Origin: Siphlonurus alternatus | Taxonomy: Eukaryota; Arthropoda; Insecta; Ephemeroptera; Siphlonuridae | Length of the DNA stretch: 64,000 nucleotides | Direction: 5' to 3' | NCBI GenBank assembly: GCA_949825025.1 | Contig: OX463784.1 | Location: 1,885,168-1,949,167, forward strand | Shown here: positions 1-11,427 of the stretch, piece after piece | Numbering within the stretch: position 1 is the stretch's first letter | How the letters are laid out: every line of letters starts with the position of its first letter | Program-made: the position numbers and the translations under genes | Notes under the pieces: generated by a model | What the model was told of the DNA's origin: nothing | The model's database searches: none | Seen by the model: the letters and a program-made list of their open reading frames with translations, nothing else

Positions 1-362
1 TAGTAAATATCTATCTCTTCATAAAAATCAAAGATAAAATAGTCAACCCAGTAGGCCTACAGAAATTTAAATAAATTTAGAAAAACATTAAAAACTATTT
101 CTATAAAAAAAATCGTCAGCTTGACATAGCTAATAAATAGTTGATAGTATGTAAATAGTTGATTTTATTTTTTTTTTTTCCTTTTAGGAGCATTTTAACT
201 CAAAAGAATTAAAGAGTAAATTAAATTTCGTGAGACAAAAGTACGAAGTATAAGAAAATTGTCATTCATTATTTAAGCATGATTAATGTTTTACAAAGTA
301 ACTTCTCTGATTTTGAAAATTTTATTAAAAATTATTGATTATTTTTAATAAATTTCGATCAG
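1..362. other. AT-rich intergenic DNA
   Basis: AT-rich sequence with short homopolymers. No open frame, repeat structure or RNA signature was recognised here. Confidence 0.5.
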
Positions 363-419
363 TGTCTTACCAGTGCGCCGCACTGGCGTCAAATGTCTTA
401 CCAGTGCGGCGCACTGGCG
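363..419. repeat. Two-copy GC-rich palindromic repeat
   Basis: A block of about 26 bp beginning TGTCTTACCAGTG occurs twice, 31 bp apart (363-388 and 394-419). Each copy contains a near-perfect palindrome, CCAGTGCGCCGCACTGG in the first and CCAGTGCGGCGCACTGG in the second. The copies differ only at the central base, so each is the reverse complement of the other. It is a strong GC island in AT-rich DNA. Function unknown. Confidence 0.6.
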
Positions 420-604
420 CGCACCGGCTTACTTTCACCACTGCATATATACCACTGCAATACATAATACGGGGCAGGATCAACAGAGTTCTATACTGGA
501 TTCACCCTTTTGTGTCTATACTGCATGAATAACAACTATAATAATGTCGTATTTTTAATATTAAATTTGCGTACGAAGTGCGTTATAGTTTATTAGTTGA
601 TATT

Positions 605-642
<38 letters not shown>

Positions 643-922
643 GTTTCTATTTCCTATTTCGTTCAGTAAAAGGGTTGCTGGTGGCCCGGCGTATTTATTT
701 TGAATACAGACTAGTAATCTAATCTGAGATAAAAAGTAAATTCATTTCTTGTTTTTATGTATTATGTCAGCTAAAATCTCACAAAATAGATGATTGAGTG
801 TTTGGCTATTGTACCTTAGTTATACCTACCTTTGTAATTAAGGTACGTTATTGCCACTAAGCTGTAACTATTCGATGTTCTCAAAGGATACAACACTTTA
901 AATGCATCGTACAATTCAAATA

Positions 923-923
<1 letters not shown>
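420..923. other. AT-rich stretch with a poly(T) run
   Basis: No gene is visible. A poly(T) run of about 28 bases lies near 611-638. It could be the tail of an unrecognised minus-strand retroelement, but nothing next to it supports that. Confidence 0.4.
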
Positions 924-969
<46 letters not shown>

Positions 970-1002
970 TAACAATAATAACAATAACAATAATAACAAT
1001 AA
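924..1002. repeat. (AAT)n / (AAC) microsatellite
   Basis: About 80 bp of AAT trinucleotides grading into AATAAC variants. The long Tyr-rich frame on the minus strand here is only this microsatellite read in frame. Confidence 0.9.
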
Positions 1003-1724
1003 TTTTGTTCAATATAAATGTATATATTGCCATTTTTGCTCAATAAACATTTATTATTATAAACTTTTTACTTAGTATAATAAGAGGAGTATAATAAAAT
1101 AAAAAAAATATATGATGTGCTATTTTATATTACAGTATAATATTTATATTTATATTTATATTACATAAAATATTTATTAAATAAGATTTGGAGAGTAATG
1201 ATTGTATTACAGGTTTGCGGATTACGCATAATTATATTCAACATAAAATATAGTAAATATACTGTATCGTAATTATAGTAAATTAATTAATTTAATTATA
1301 TTATAATATAGTAATTTGCATGCATGTCTTACTGAAACACGTCTAATAAGATTGTCCTAAGTGTAAAGCCTATTTATGTAATATTAATATAGTTTATATA
1401 TTATTTAACATGCATTTCATATATGCTATTAAAATACGACATTATTATAATTCATATATCCTGCCTTGCACAGCTTTCATGGACCATGGACCATAGAGAC
1501 AACTCGACAACTGTATCATTTCCTCCCCCTGCACCCCACCCCCTAAAATACACACTTTTTCACCAGTGATTTGCCTGCGATTTATAAGGATTATGCATGG
1601 TATATTATTATAAATATTAATAATAATATATTATCAGCGGTGGTGTCAAGTATTAACAGCTGTCGTGAATCATCGTGGTTAAAAGTTGCTAAAACCATAT
1701 ATTATATATATTTAATGTATATCG
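1003..1724. other. AT-rich intergenic DNA
   Basis: Runs of ATATT and TATA-rich sequence with no coding, RNA or element structure that I can support. Confidence 0.4.
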
Positions 1725-1950
1725 TCGATCGTCCCTCGTCCGTAATTAACGATTGAGCTATCTGCTAACCAAGATTTCGTTGCAATAAAGAACTATCTGC
1801 TATTTCAGGTAAGCGCAATAATGAACTGTAAATTGATATGAAATTAAATTCATTGTTAAGCTCACCCGAAATAGCAGACGGCTCATTATTGCAACGAGAT
1901 CGTGATAGGCAGAGAGCCCGGCCATTATTATAGACGAGGGACGATAAAAT
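1725..1950. mobile_element. Fold-back (palindromic) MITE
   Basis: Inverted arms are visible: ATCGTCCCTCGTC near 1728 pairs with GACGAGGGACGAT near 1934. Further in, TCTGCTATTTC pairs with GAAATAGCAGA. The whole would fold into one hairpin of about 220 bp, typical of a small non-autonomous DNA transposon. No family was recognised and target duplications were not clear. Confidence 0.55.
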
Positions 1951-3169
1951 ATACACCGGGCTGGTAAAAAATTGCTGGAAATTTCAAAAAAACTTGAAGT
2001 TTTGGGAGAAAAATATATAGGGAGGTGCTCTTAAAATAATTTCAAGCATGTTCATTTTTTACTAAAACATATTATATAGTAAGTAAACAGTACATTATAT
2101 AACGATGGTGAAATGATATACAAAGATGGACCTAAAATATTATTCAAATTACAAAGAGCTACTCTTTTAAAAAGATCCCCCCCCCCCAAATGGTTTTACA
2201 ATTTTAACACCATACATATTTTCTATGTTACCTACAAACCCAGATGTGATTCTTAATCTTTCAAGCCTAAATTGTACAAAGCACGAATTAATTGTAAGCA
2301 ATAAATGACCGTAATATACAGGTTGTATGGGCAGATTTGGCAAACTGGGTACTCTATATGGCAAACTGGATTTTGAAAAAAATCAGGGACACTCTTGCAG
2401 CTATTGCAAGCAAATTTTGTTCCACAAACATTTTCGTCCCGAGCTTCTGTTCCCCAGAAAAAAATCTTTCCAGTTCTCCACAAGCACCATATTCAAAGGT
2501 CACCAGGGGTCAAAGAGGTTCCCAAATTTTTGGGAACCAATTTTTTTATAGTTCTTATGACTAAATTAATTATTCCTGAAGGTCATGATTTTATCACAAA
2601 ATGAATTTGTTTATCATATAGCCGTACTATATGGGAAGCATATGGAGTAAACAATAATAATTATAATATCTTACGTCATTGTTGTCTTATCAACAAGCTG
2701 TATGACTTTTTTTCATGGCAATGATGGTGGGCAATTGAAAATTGCCATTATATAACAACAACTTTGCTAGTTTAGTTCAAATAAGCTAAAGAGTGTCGTA
2801 AAAAAACGTAAATTAAAGTTTCGTCGGCCGCCATTTTGTTTTTTATGGACTTAGGTCTTTACAAAAATTCGTCATGAATCTTCAAATTGTTGTCAACACA
2901 TTTGGTAATGACAAATTTTTTCGTAACTGCCTTAGATTCTGAGTAATAAAAATAAAACTAAGTTAATCCGAGGTCAAAGTTCAAAGGTCACCCAAGGTCA
3001 ACCTATGGAACTTTTTTTTTGGTACCGCCGAAAAAAATTAATTTTATGGTCATATCTTGCATCCCTGAAAATTTCAGCTCTTTGTCACTAATAGCCCGTT
3101 TTTTTCCGTTAATTCCCTAACTAAAAGACTCATTTCGTGGGTCAATCATGCATGGCTGATCCAGTGACC
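1951..3169. other. Non-coding stretch with short ORFs only
   Basis: Several overlapping short frames occur at 2250-2600, but none has a family signature and they use competing frames, so I do not call a gene. A cluster of AGGTCA-type hexamers lies at 2971-3000. The rest is unremarkable. Confidence 0.4.
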
Positions 3170-3530
3170 TGTGGAAAGACGTTATGGTTTTGCCGCTCCC
3201 ACACTGCGTACACCCAGTGGCGGTCATTCGGAAAAACCCTAAATTGTTTGCTTCGCGGTTGTCGATCAAGCCAGCTAGAATTGCAATCTATCCTGGCATT
3301 TTAATGTGACTAATCGCAACGTGGAAACTTGTCACGATGAATCTTAAAATTTTGTCAATGAACCAGAAACTGAAATGGAATGGATCAAATTCGTAGAGAA
3401 ACCACGTTGTGGTAAAAAGCGTTACCCCTGGATGGGATAAGTGCAATCTTTGTTTAAATGGTCACCCATCCAACTACAAAACAGTCTTGTGTTGCTTTAT
3501 TTTGGTGATCTAAGGAAAATTGGCCAAATG
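3170..3530 (-). mobile_element. Decayed 5S-derived SINE (SINE3 type)
   Basis: On the minus strand the head, near 3455-3530, keeps a 5S rRNA-like block: GGTCACCCATCCAA on the plus strand is the complement of the 5S box C region. The body shows the same landmarks as the better SINE copies in this window, including a 'TGTCAATGAACC' block and a decayed 'GCATTTTAATGTGACT' block. Heavily mutated and inactive. 5S-headed SINEs are transcribed by RNA polymerase III from the 5S internal promoter and are mobilised by LINE enzymes. Confidence 0.6.
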
Positions 3531-3815
3531 CATTACATATCACTCCCACACCTACACCTACCTTGCCATCCAGTGAAGGATTCAACAGTTAATTTCATGT
3601 TACCACCGATATTTGAACAAAAAAAAAACTGCTCAATTTTGTTTCTTTTTCATCTAAAAAAAAGACAAGTCCGCACATGTAGTTTATGAAGTTTTGAAAA
3701 TGTTAAAATGTAAGCTTTAATTTGATGTATGACATGTCTATATTACCATCGAACTTCATTCCTTAATTATCACATTTATCACTTTAAAACGTTCAAATCA
3801 AAGTAAACACACTTT

Positions 3816-4010
3816 AAGGGTAAGATAACGCCACCTATGTTAAAAAAAAAAACCTTACACAAAAATTCTGATAAAAATTTAAAATGTTCTCCCTTACACC
3901 CCCTATCAGTAAGTAAAATATCAGGTATACAAGTACGATCTAGTTTTTGAGTTATGAATTTTTAAAGTTAGCTAATTTAACATGGGAGTGGGGGGCGTTA
4001 TCTCACCCTT
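3816..4010. mobile_element. TA-flanked MITE, short variant
   Basis: The termini are AGGGTAAGATAACGCC and its near complement GGCGTTATCTCACCCT, next to TA dinucleotides on both sides. This fits a mariner-like TA-target MITE. The interior, around 3888-3960 (CCCTATCAGTAAGTAAAATA), is shared with the elements at 5288-5655 and 26009-26190. About 195 bp, non-coding. Confidence 0.7.
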
Positions 4011-4640
4011 ATAAAAATGAACCTTATGCGTTTGTTTATTTTCTTAAGTTTTCATTAATAATTACAACGTGTTTCTACTTGCTTCGCAGCTGGCGAAACT
4101 TATTCGTCACTGGAGAATGCAAACTATAGAAGATCGCGTTGCACTATAGCTGCACTTTGTACAACGCCACCACCTCGCGTTAACTGTCTCTCTCTCTCCA
4201 TTGAGTTTTATGAAGTTTAATTGCTATTAATCATAACGAATGTTATTTTTCACTTATAGCTTAGTGTATATGGAATTATATGGCATATACGCACCAGACG
4301 TTGATTATATTATGTATTTTGCAATGCTTTTTTATAAACCTTAAAATTACTTTATACTACTTAACTACCTAATTAATGACGATAAAATTTACTATGATAA
4401 AATAATAAAAAGTATTTTATCGCTACATTAAAATTATCATTGCATTTATTTCAACATCGGATATTTTACTATGCATTATTTCAAGTTATTGAGGGAAAAA
4501 ATCGTTGCCTCAGAATATGTCGTATAAAACATGAGGTTTTGATGCGACTTTAGACCCTATGTACATGAAGCATAGGGTCTATAATTGCATTTATCATATA
4601 TATGTCTCAAAAGTCATAGCAATCAGTGCAGTAAATGAAG

Positions 4641-4644
<4 letters not shown>
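4011..4644. other. AT-rich intergenic DNA
   Basis: No coding or RNA feature recognised. A short direct repeat of TAGACCCTATG/TAGGGTCTAT type lies near 4551-4581. Confidence 0.4.

Positions 4645-4728
<84 letters not shown>
4645..4728. repeat. (AT)n microsatellite, left part
   Basis: About 84 bp of pure AT dinucleotides. The tract resumes at 7047, on the other side of the hAT-type element, so both parts were probably one tract before that insertion. Confidence 0.95.
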
Positions 4729-4731
<3 letters not shown>

Positions 4732-5287
4732 GGGCGGCTCGTGATCCTTTTCTCTGGGGGTGCTGTCCGACATTGGACCAGCAGAATATCATTGGGGGGC
4801 TTGGGGGGCGGAGCCCCCCAATGGCCCGCCGCAGGCGCGATTTTTTTTAAGGACACGCCCCTTTTATGGGTAAAATTATATGACAAAATCATATAATAAT
4901 GCTCCCAACAAAGAAGGAGAAATTATATAAAAACAAAAAATTAATCATTTTATTTATAATTTGTTATGACACGCACTTAATTATGCGAGCGTATGACCCT
5001 TTTGAAATCGTGATTTAATGTTTCAAACTTAATGGATATAATTTCCAATTTTTAATTATTTTTTTAATTCATGAGTCTTCAAGTGTGTGGTAAGAAAAAT
5101 ATATAAAATATTAATTGTTTTTATTTATTTTTTCTAAATAAAATAGTGTCAACCAAACTGCATTGTTAATATGTTAGTCTGTTTTTTTAATAAATATAAT
5201 AAATAAATGATGAAACCTGAATGTCTGGTATAATTTTTACGCAATGTAATATATTATGAATAAAAAATGTGATGCATACTTTTTTTA

Positions 5288-5655
5288 AGGTAGAGATAAC
5301 ACGCCCATTTTAATAAAAATCCCATTCATGAAAATTATAACAATAAAATGTTCTCCCCTACATCCCCTATCAGTAGCTAAAATATCAGGTATACAAATTC
5401 GAGCTAGTTTTCGAGTTATTAATTTTTAAGGTTAGCCAATTTTGCATGGAAGTTCCATTTCTCCATCTCCATGTCAAATTAGTCAACTTCAAAAATTAAT
5501 AACTCGAAAACAGCTCATTTTCGCAAACCTGATATTTTAGCTACTGCATGATAGGGGATGTAGAGGAGAAAATTTAATTGTTATTTTTTTTTTCATAATT
5601 TTCATAAATGGGATTTTTTTAACATTGGGTCACCTGATCCGTGTTATCTCTACGT
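5288..5655. mobile_element. TA-flanked palindromic MITE, long variant
   Basis: Ends AGGTAGAGATAACACG and CGTGTTATCTCTACGT are flanked by TA (5286-5287 and 5656-5657). The arms stay complementary through the interior: ATGTTCTCCCCTACATCCCC pairs with the GGGGATGTAGAGGAGAA block. It is a near-complete hairpin of about 368 bp nested inside the hAT-type element, with interior shared with 3816-4010. Confidence 0.8.
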
Positions 5656-6692
5656 TAACAGGATTATGATTATTTTTTCTTAAATAAATAAATACTAATA
5701 ATAATGAAATAATGTTTGATAATGCAATTTTTTCTTATAAAAATTTCATTTGTTATTTTTTTATTAAATTTTGTCTTTAAAAATTTATATTAGATTCTGG
5801 TTGTCGCCTAATTTTGTACAAATTATATATTCTATGATCGATTTATTTGATGTTCAGTTCTGATGGGTGATTACGACACGTCAGTATTATAATTGGCTTG
5901 ACCGCACATATGAGAGATTTCTCGAGCGGTATGACAGATCAAAGATCCCAATTTTTTATTATTGTTTTATTTTTTATTTTTTTTTAGCCATGCAATATTT
6001 CTTTGATTGCTCACGCATATTTGCTGCTAAATAATGTACTGCCGGTACACGCAAAACCGGGAAAATAAGCTATTTTTCTCATCCTGGAGTAGTTAACGTT
6101 TTCTTATATTTTGTACTCACGCTCGTACACTTTTACAACTTGTTTTTGTTTTATTTTTATGTTTGAATTTTCACATTAATGGTATAAAATGCTGTAGTGA
6201 ATAATTAATAAATCTAGCTCCCATGTATATCGACTTGTTCCTGGTAAACTTATAATAATGTATGGTCGCGATTCACGAACGAATTATGTTATCCAGATTT
6301 CTCAATTAATTCGATCGACGTTTAGTGTCATCGAGTTAGACTGGCGCTATTAACTGCGTGGTTATAAGTTAAGAATCCTGTTTTTGCCGTTGTTCGAACT
6401 TGAGATCTCACGATTGTTTACATGCATATCAATGTGCCATGCATGCACCACTTAATTTTCAAAAGACATCAAGTATTGGTTCTTTTTTGGTTATATATAC
6501 AGACATATTTTTTATTAAAGTAAAATAAAAGTGCTGGTCTCCATTTCTTAGATACTTCAATATATTTAGTCAATCTATGTTAGTGTATTCACTGATGAAT
6601 GTAATTAAAATTTTGATAATCTGCTCAATGAAACCATATTACAGGAAATGTCTTAGAAGTGTTGTTCACATTATTCCCGCATGTCAAATACC

Positions 6693-6728
6693 GCAAGCTC
6701 ATTGGTTCTGTTGAACCAATGAGCTTGC
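6693..6728. repeat. Perfect 16 bp stem hairpin
   Basis: GCAAGCTCATTGGTTC (6693-6708), loop TGTT, then the exact complement (6713-6728), inside the hAT-type element. It may be the core of a smaller palindrome or a fold-back footprint. Function unknown. Confidence 0.7.
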
Positions 6729-7043
6729 AGGTACTGCCGACAGCACAGTCCCCGAGCGCTTCAAAATCACACGGCTTGGGTGGGAGTTGAAGAGGAGGAG
6801 AATGAGGGAAGGAGCACTGCCTTCGGTACTGCTAGTAGTGGCAGTACCCGCCGCTAGACAGCGCTGAGGAAGTAAATTTACGCGGCAGCGGCAAAATTTT
6901 GATGATTTGAAATGTTAGAACTGATAAAAATTTGCTAGAAAGTTCAAAAAAATTATAGGATTATTTGATATTTCTAATTGTGTGTTTGTTCCCAAAATTT
7001 CTGGGGGGGCTGCAGTACCGCAGTACTATAGTACGAGCCGCCC

Positions 7044-7046
<3 letters not shown>

Positions 7047-7088
<42 letters not shown>
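7047..7088. repeat. (AT)n microsatellite, right part
   Basis: Continuation of the AT tract interrupted by the hAT-type element at 4729-7046. Confidence 0.9.
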
Positions 7089-7095
<7 letters not shown>

Positions 7096-7739
7096 ATATA
7101 GAAATTCTATTTATCTCGTAAGCAGCCGGGTTTATAATATAATATATGATAAATAAATGTACTAAAATAAACCTTAAGATGTGTTCTATAAAGCGCAGGG
7201 ACTGTGGACGGTGCTGCATAACGTTCGTTTGTGTTCCGTTTGCGTTTCTGAGGTGACGCGACGGTGAAGTGATTTACCTTTACATTGAATCTAAAACGGA
7301 AATTTGTCTTTTTTTATATTTTAATATCAATTAATGGCCAAAAATACTTATTTTTTCATAACAAAATTTAATTCATATGATGCAAAATACTTGAAAATAT
7401 CGCTCATAATGGCTTAATAAAACAAAAAAAAGCAACGGATATAGTGTAATAGTTTCTATATTAAATTTCTTTTCGTATATAAATCAAGCAATAATATAAT
7501 TTTTATAAACAATGATAAAATTTCTTAAAATGAACCATGCATTGCAACTTTATTAAAATGAGCGTAGAATCGCATTGTTTAAGATATTGTGGATCACATG
7601 TGGGAATTATCGAATTAAGAAAATAACCATATTCAGTGTCTGGTGTCTTGCCTCTCCCTCTCTCTCTATAAATATAATATATGTAATATATTATTATTTT
7701 TTTTTTTCATTTTTTTTTCGAATTTTTCGTATTTTTTCA
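7089..7739. other. AT-rich intergenic DNA
   Basis: No supported gene. A short CT-rich stretch lies near 7650-7668, with T-rich runs just before the SINE tail. Confidence 0.4.
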
Positions 7740-7740
7740 T

Positions 7741-8141
7741 TTTTTTTTTTTTTTTTTTAATACAAGGACACACCCCTAAGAGCTTACAGCTCGCGGCGGG
7801 GTAATGGGTAGGGATAAAGTAGGAAAAGGATGGCGGCCCATGGCTTGTTACGCATCCCAGCATTTACTGAGGTGAGACTGAATAAGGAATCATGGAAAAC
7901 CTCAGTCTGGACGGACACCTCTACTTTTTATCAATGGACCAAAGTGATGTCCAAAGCCTGGGTAACCACACACAAGTGCATCACTGCACTGGGTGGAAAG
8001 AGAGAAGAGTTTACCGAGTAGCGTAATTTCTACTTAAAACGGTCACCCATCCAAGTACTAACCACGCGCGACGCAGCCTGACTTCTGTGCTCTAACGAGA
8101 ACCAGTCGAATCAATGCGCTGCGCCACGCTCGACCTACATA
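7741..8141 (-). mobile_element. 5S-derived SINE (SINE3 type), subfamily 1
   Basis: Read on the minus strand: a head at 8141-8041 matches the 5S rRNA 3' half. GGTTAGTACTTGGATGGGTG, the box C region, is the complement of the plus-strand sequence near 8041-8062. The body contains GCACTTGTGTGTGGTTACCC, and a 3' A-rich tail (poly(T) on the plus strand) lies near 7740-7759. The 5S head supplies an internal polymerase III promoter. This copy is nearly full length and the best preserved of this subfamily here; the copies at 28590 and 41858 share its body. Confidence 0.85.
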
Positions 8142-8198
8142 TTTGCTACACCCTTCTTTTATAATTAATTAATTATTATTTGAAAATCATAAAAATTA

Positions 8199-8710
8199 CA
8201 GGGATCGGATGCGGATGCAAGATGCACACGGTTGCGCAAAAATGGGCTTGCATCCGCATCCGTGCATCCCAGATGCACAGGAAAAAATGAATGCATCCGG
8301 ATGCGCATCCACGGATGCACGAAAAATAAATTTGCATCCATTTAACACTTTTTTTTTTCTATTTTTTATCAGGTTTTTTGCTAATGGCCTCAAAATAAAT
8401 CTTTAACACAAGGCATTTTTTTTTAAATTTATTTGCCACTTGTCGTTTAAAATTGCAAGAAACAAAGTCTATTATAAAAACCAAAGATCGGATGCAGATG
8501 CAAGATGCACACGAATGCGCAAAAATGGGCTTGCATCCGCATCCGTGCATCCCAGATGCACGGGAAAAATTAATGCATCCGGATGTGCATTCCAGATGCA
8601 TGAAAAATAAATTTGCATCCGGATGCGCATTCATGGATGCACGAACAAATTAATTTGCATCCGGATCCGCATCTCGGATGTATGAAAAAAACGCGTGCAT
8701 CCGGTCCCTG
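8199..8710. mobile_element. GGATGC/GCATCC hexamer-array element with CAGGG ends
   Basis: Begins CAGGGATCGGATGC and ends GCATCCGGTCCCTG, a terminal inverted repeat with one mismatch. Inside are two dense clusters (about 8203-8336 and 8487-8704) of GGATGC or GCATCC hexamers in both orientations, separated by an ordinary AT-rich spacer. The ends resemble hAT termini, but I found no convincing 8 bp duplication. Subterminal arrays like this often bind transposase in other families; that role is inference. No coding frame is credible. Confidence 0.55.
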
Positions 8711-8824
8711 AATTCATAAAAAATAATTATCTATTATAGTCTATAATAATCAGTATTAAAAATAAATAATTTTAAATTAATAAAAATTAAAAATCTTCAA
8801 TTATTTTTGTAACAAGATTAGAGC

Positions 8825-9118
8825 CAGATATCCGGTTTTGCCAGATTCATGAGACAGCTTTTTAAACCACTTGTCCGCTTTTGCCAGATTCATGATGAAC
8901 TTTTTTCAACCACTTGTCCGGTTTTGCCAGACTCAACTATGAGAAAAATATTTTCAAAAATCTTGATATTTTTGCCCTTAAATATTAAAAAAAAAATAGT
9001 TGCATTGTTCAGATGACTAAATGCTTCTAGAATATCATAGAATTCAATGGAATGTACAGCACTATGCAAAAAAACGCATATTGAAAATTTCGCCACTTGA
9101 CCGGTTTTGCCAGATGAC
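8825..9118. repeat. Short tandem repeat with 'CCGGTTTTGCCAGA' core
   Basis: The motif CCACTTGTCCGGTTTTGCCA and close variants recur near 8831, 8868, 8913 and 9093, spaced by about 40-58 bp at first and then after a gap. It lies immediately upstream of the LINE at 9177. Origin unknown. Confidence 0.6.
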
Positions 9119-9176
9119 TACCGATATTATAAACACTGTACCATAAAAAGATGAATCATTCAGTGCATACATTATA

Positions 9177-11427
9177 ATGAAATTATATAAAATTAAAATT
9201 AAGAAAGCAAAAGAAGAGTACTTGTGGAGGTTAGGGTGTGGCGCAGATGGTCATAAAAATTTATGGAAGTACATTCATAGTAAGAATAATAGTGGAAAAT
9301 GTCAATATTTTGTAATTGATGGTATTATTAATGATAATTCTAATGAAATTGCCAATGAATTTAATAATTCTTTTAAAAATAATTTTAAAACTGATAATCA
9401 TTCGGTGCATTTTCTTCCAAGGACTAATAAATGCATTCCTCAAAAATCTAACATTATGTTAGATCCTGTAATGGTATGTAATTTATTAAAGTCATTGAGA
9501 TCTAATGTTCCTCCTGGGCCAGATGGTATTCCAGCTAAAATATTGAAGGAATGTTCTTTGTTTTTGGCTCCTTCTATTTGTAACTTGTGTAAAACATCAT
9601 TATCTTGTTGCAAAGTTCCCGAGGAGTGGAAAAAGGCCATTATTACACCAATATTCAAATCTGGTAATAAAAAACAAATTTCTAATTATCGTCCAATATC
9701 AGTAACCTCTGTTCTTTGCAAAGTCTTGGAAAGATTAATTAATAATGAATTAATTGATCAACTGTATCATTCAAATCAATTCCCTGAAAATCAACATGGT
9801 TTTTTTCCTCGTCGAACTTGCACAACAATGCTTGCTAAAACTGTTGATTTGTGGCAAAAGTTATTGGATAGGTATCCGGGGGCACATATCCATGCTATTT
9901 CATTAGATTGGGAAAAAGCTTTTGATAGAGTGTCTCACTCGAGACTAGCATTGAAATTAGATCATGTTGGTATCAAGGGTAATTTACATGGATGGCTACG
10001 TGATTTTTTAAGAGGACGTACTCAAAGTGTAGCATTTGGAGGAACGTTGTCGCAGCCATCCGATGTTATCTCTGGTGTTGTTCAAGAATCAGTTTTGGGT
10101 CCTCTGCTCTTTAATATTCATATGATTGACTTACTTGATTGTGTTTCTTCGGAGTTAATACAATATTCCGATGATTCTACCTTATTTAGAGTGGTTAAAA
10201 GTAATGTGAAGATGTACATGAACTTCAAAATGATTTAAATAACATTATGTTATGGTGTCAAAATAACAACATGTCATTAAATGAATCAAAATGTAAAATC
10301 ATGGATATCACTTTGAGTAATACTCCATTGAAAAGTCAATATATGTTGAAGGACAAAGTTATTTCTTATTGTGACTCTATTATAAAGTGCTGGGTGTTAT
10401 GTTTTCTGGAGATTTGAAATGGAATTTGCACTCAAAGTCTGTTAGATGCAGGGCTGCCAAACTTTTAGGATTTTTGAAGCGTAATTTGCATGGTTGCACT
10501 GTGAAAGTAAAGCGCTTGGCATATATTTGTCACTCATTAGATCTTTTATTTATTTATTATATTTATTCAGAAAACAGACTACAGGTTAGGTAATCCAATT
10601 ATAAAGAATACAATAATTCATACAAATTCTTAGTTGAAATACACACGTACAAAAATTATTACATAACTAAAATCTTGGTAACATAAAAAACATTATATTT
10701 ATATTACATAATTATTAATTAAACATGCATTTGAATTATTTACATATCCTTGCAATTTCTTGCGAAGATTGATGGAAAATGTCAAGCTCGTATTTACTGT
10801 ACAGTTCATTGCAAAATGATTGAACTCTGGAAATAAAAGAATATTTATCAATATCAATTCTTGGGTTTGGTATGTAGAAAAGATGAGATGATCTGTTTTG
10901 TCTCGCTGGTACATTTAGACTGAGCTTAGCTAGAATTTCAGGACAGTCTCATTTTCCATCGATTAACTTCTTAAGAAAAAGGATATCGCTCATATCGCGT
11001 CTGTATTTAAGTGTTGTTATTGCATATTTTTTGCACAATTTAGGATAATTTTGTTACATACGCAGCTCCTGCATGGCATCCAACTACCAGTTCTAATATG
11101 TTCAAGTTTGTAAGTTTGGAGAAAAAAGCCTTAAAATTTGTGTATAATAATTCTGTTCCTGACTGTTCCAGAACAAATATTGTTCCTATTAAAGATTATT
11201 TTGATGTAATTGATCTTAAATTCTTTAAAAAATGTCAAACTGGGCAGGCAGATTTAAAAATTACTGAAGCAGTAAGTGCTGGCCGTCCAGTTAGAGGGCA
11301 AGATGGTGCAGTTTTGCTCATACCTCCAAAGGCTACAATAAATTTGTATAAAAATGGTTTCGTTATTAGATCTGTTTCCAAATGGAATCAGCTTCCATGC
11401 AATGTTAAAATTTGTACTGACCAGTAG
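9177..11427 (+). pseudogene. Broken LINE reverse transcriptase (Jockey/CR1-like group)
   Basis: The main open stretch is 9177-10238 (353 codons). It carries a PPGPDGIPAKILK block, the NYRPISVTSVLCKVLERLIN fingers motif (about residues 167-187), motif A with DWEKAFDRVSH, a degenerate motif B (VVQESVLGPLLF, where QG is expected) and motif C YSDDSTLF. The reading frame then shifts near 10205 (resuming as EDVHELQNDLNNIMLWCQ) and again near 10383 (LGVMFSGDLKWN). It is interrupted by another LINE at about 10543-11041 and resumes as TYAAPAWHPTT...SLEKKALKFVYN to a stop at 11427. The enzyme would copy its own RNA at nicked chromosomal DNA. The 5' endonuclease part is absent. Frameshifts, the altered motif B and the insertion make it inactive. 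Confidence 0.85.
10543..11041 (-). mobile_element. Nested LINE 3' fragment, opposite strand
   Basis: On the minus strand the segment encodes a LINE C-terminus: KLCKKYAITTLKYRRDMSD, one in-frame TGA, then LSLNVPARQNRSSHLFYIPN and a natural stop near 10740. It is followed by a 3' UTR and a (AAAT)n tail, seen as TTTATTTATTT at 10547-10560 on the plus strand. The host LINE protein resumes on the right side, which shows an insertion rather than a junction of unrelated pieces. It is a different LINE family from its host. Inactive fragment. Confidence 0.75.

Larger units (their letters stand above)
4729..7046. mobile_element. Non-autonomous hAT-type element
   Basis: The left end reads CAGGGGCGGCTCGT and the right end ACGAGCCGCCCCTG, a perfect 14 bp terminal inverted repeat. 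Both sides run directly into (AT)n, so an 8 bp duplication such as ATATATAT is present but not distinguishable. Ends beginning CAGGG with 8 bp duplications are characteristic of hAT transposons. The 2.3 kb interior has no transposase frame. It contains a second MITE (5288-5655) and a perfect hairpin (6693-6728), so the element is non-autonomous and was itself a later target. Confidence 0.75.

Noticed and set aside
816..1043. Tyr/Cys-rich 75-codon frame on the minus strand
   Set aside because: It is the AAT/AAC microsatellite read in frame, with no codon constraint.
2253..2604. Cluster of overlapping short frames that looked like a small exon
   Set aside because: Four frames compete over the same 300 bp and none has splice sites, a start context or a recognisable motif.
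4559..4850. Tyr-Ile repeat proteins on both strands
   Set aside because: Direct translation of the (AT)n tract; open in all frames because TA repeats rarely form in-frame stops.
8196..8653. Cys/His-rich frames on both strands (e.g. CASGMHGCGCKP)
   Set aside because: They mirror the GGATGC/GCATCC array; the same motif is open on both strands, so it is repeat-driven rather than a zinc-finger gene.
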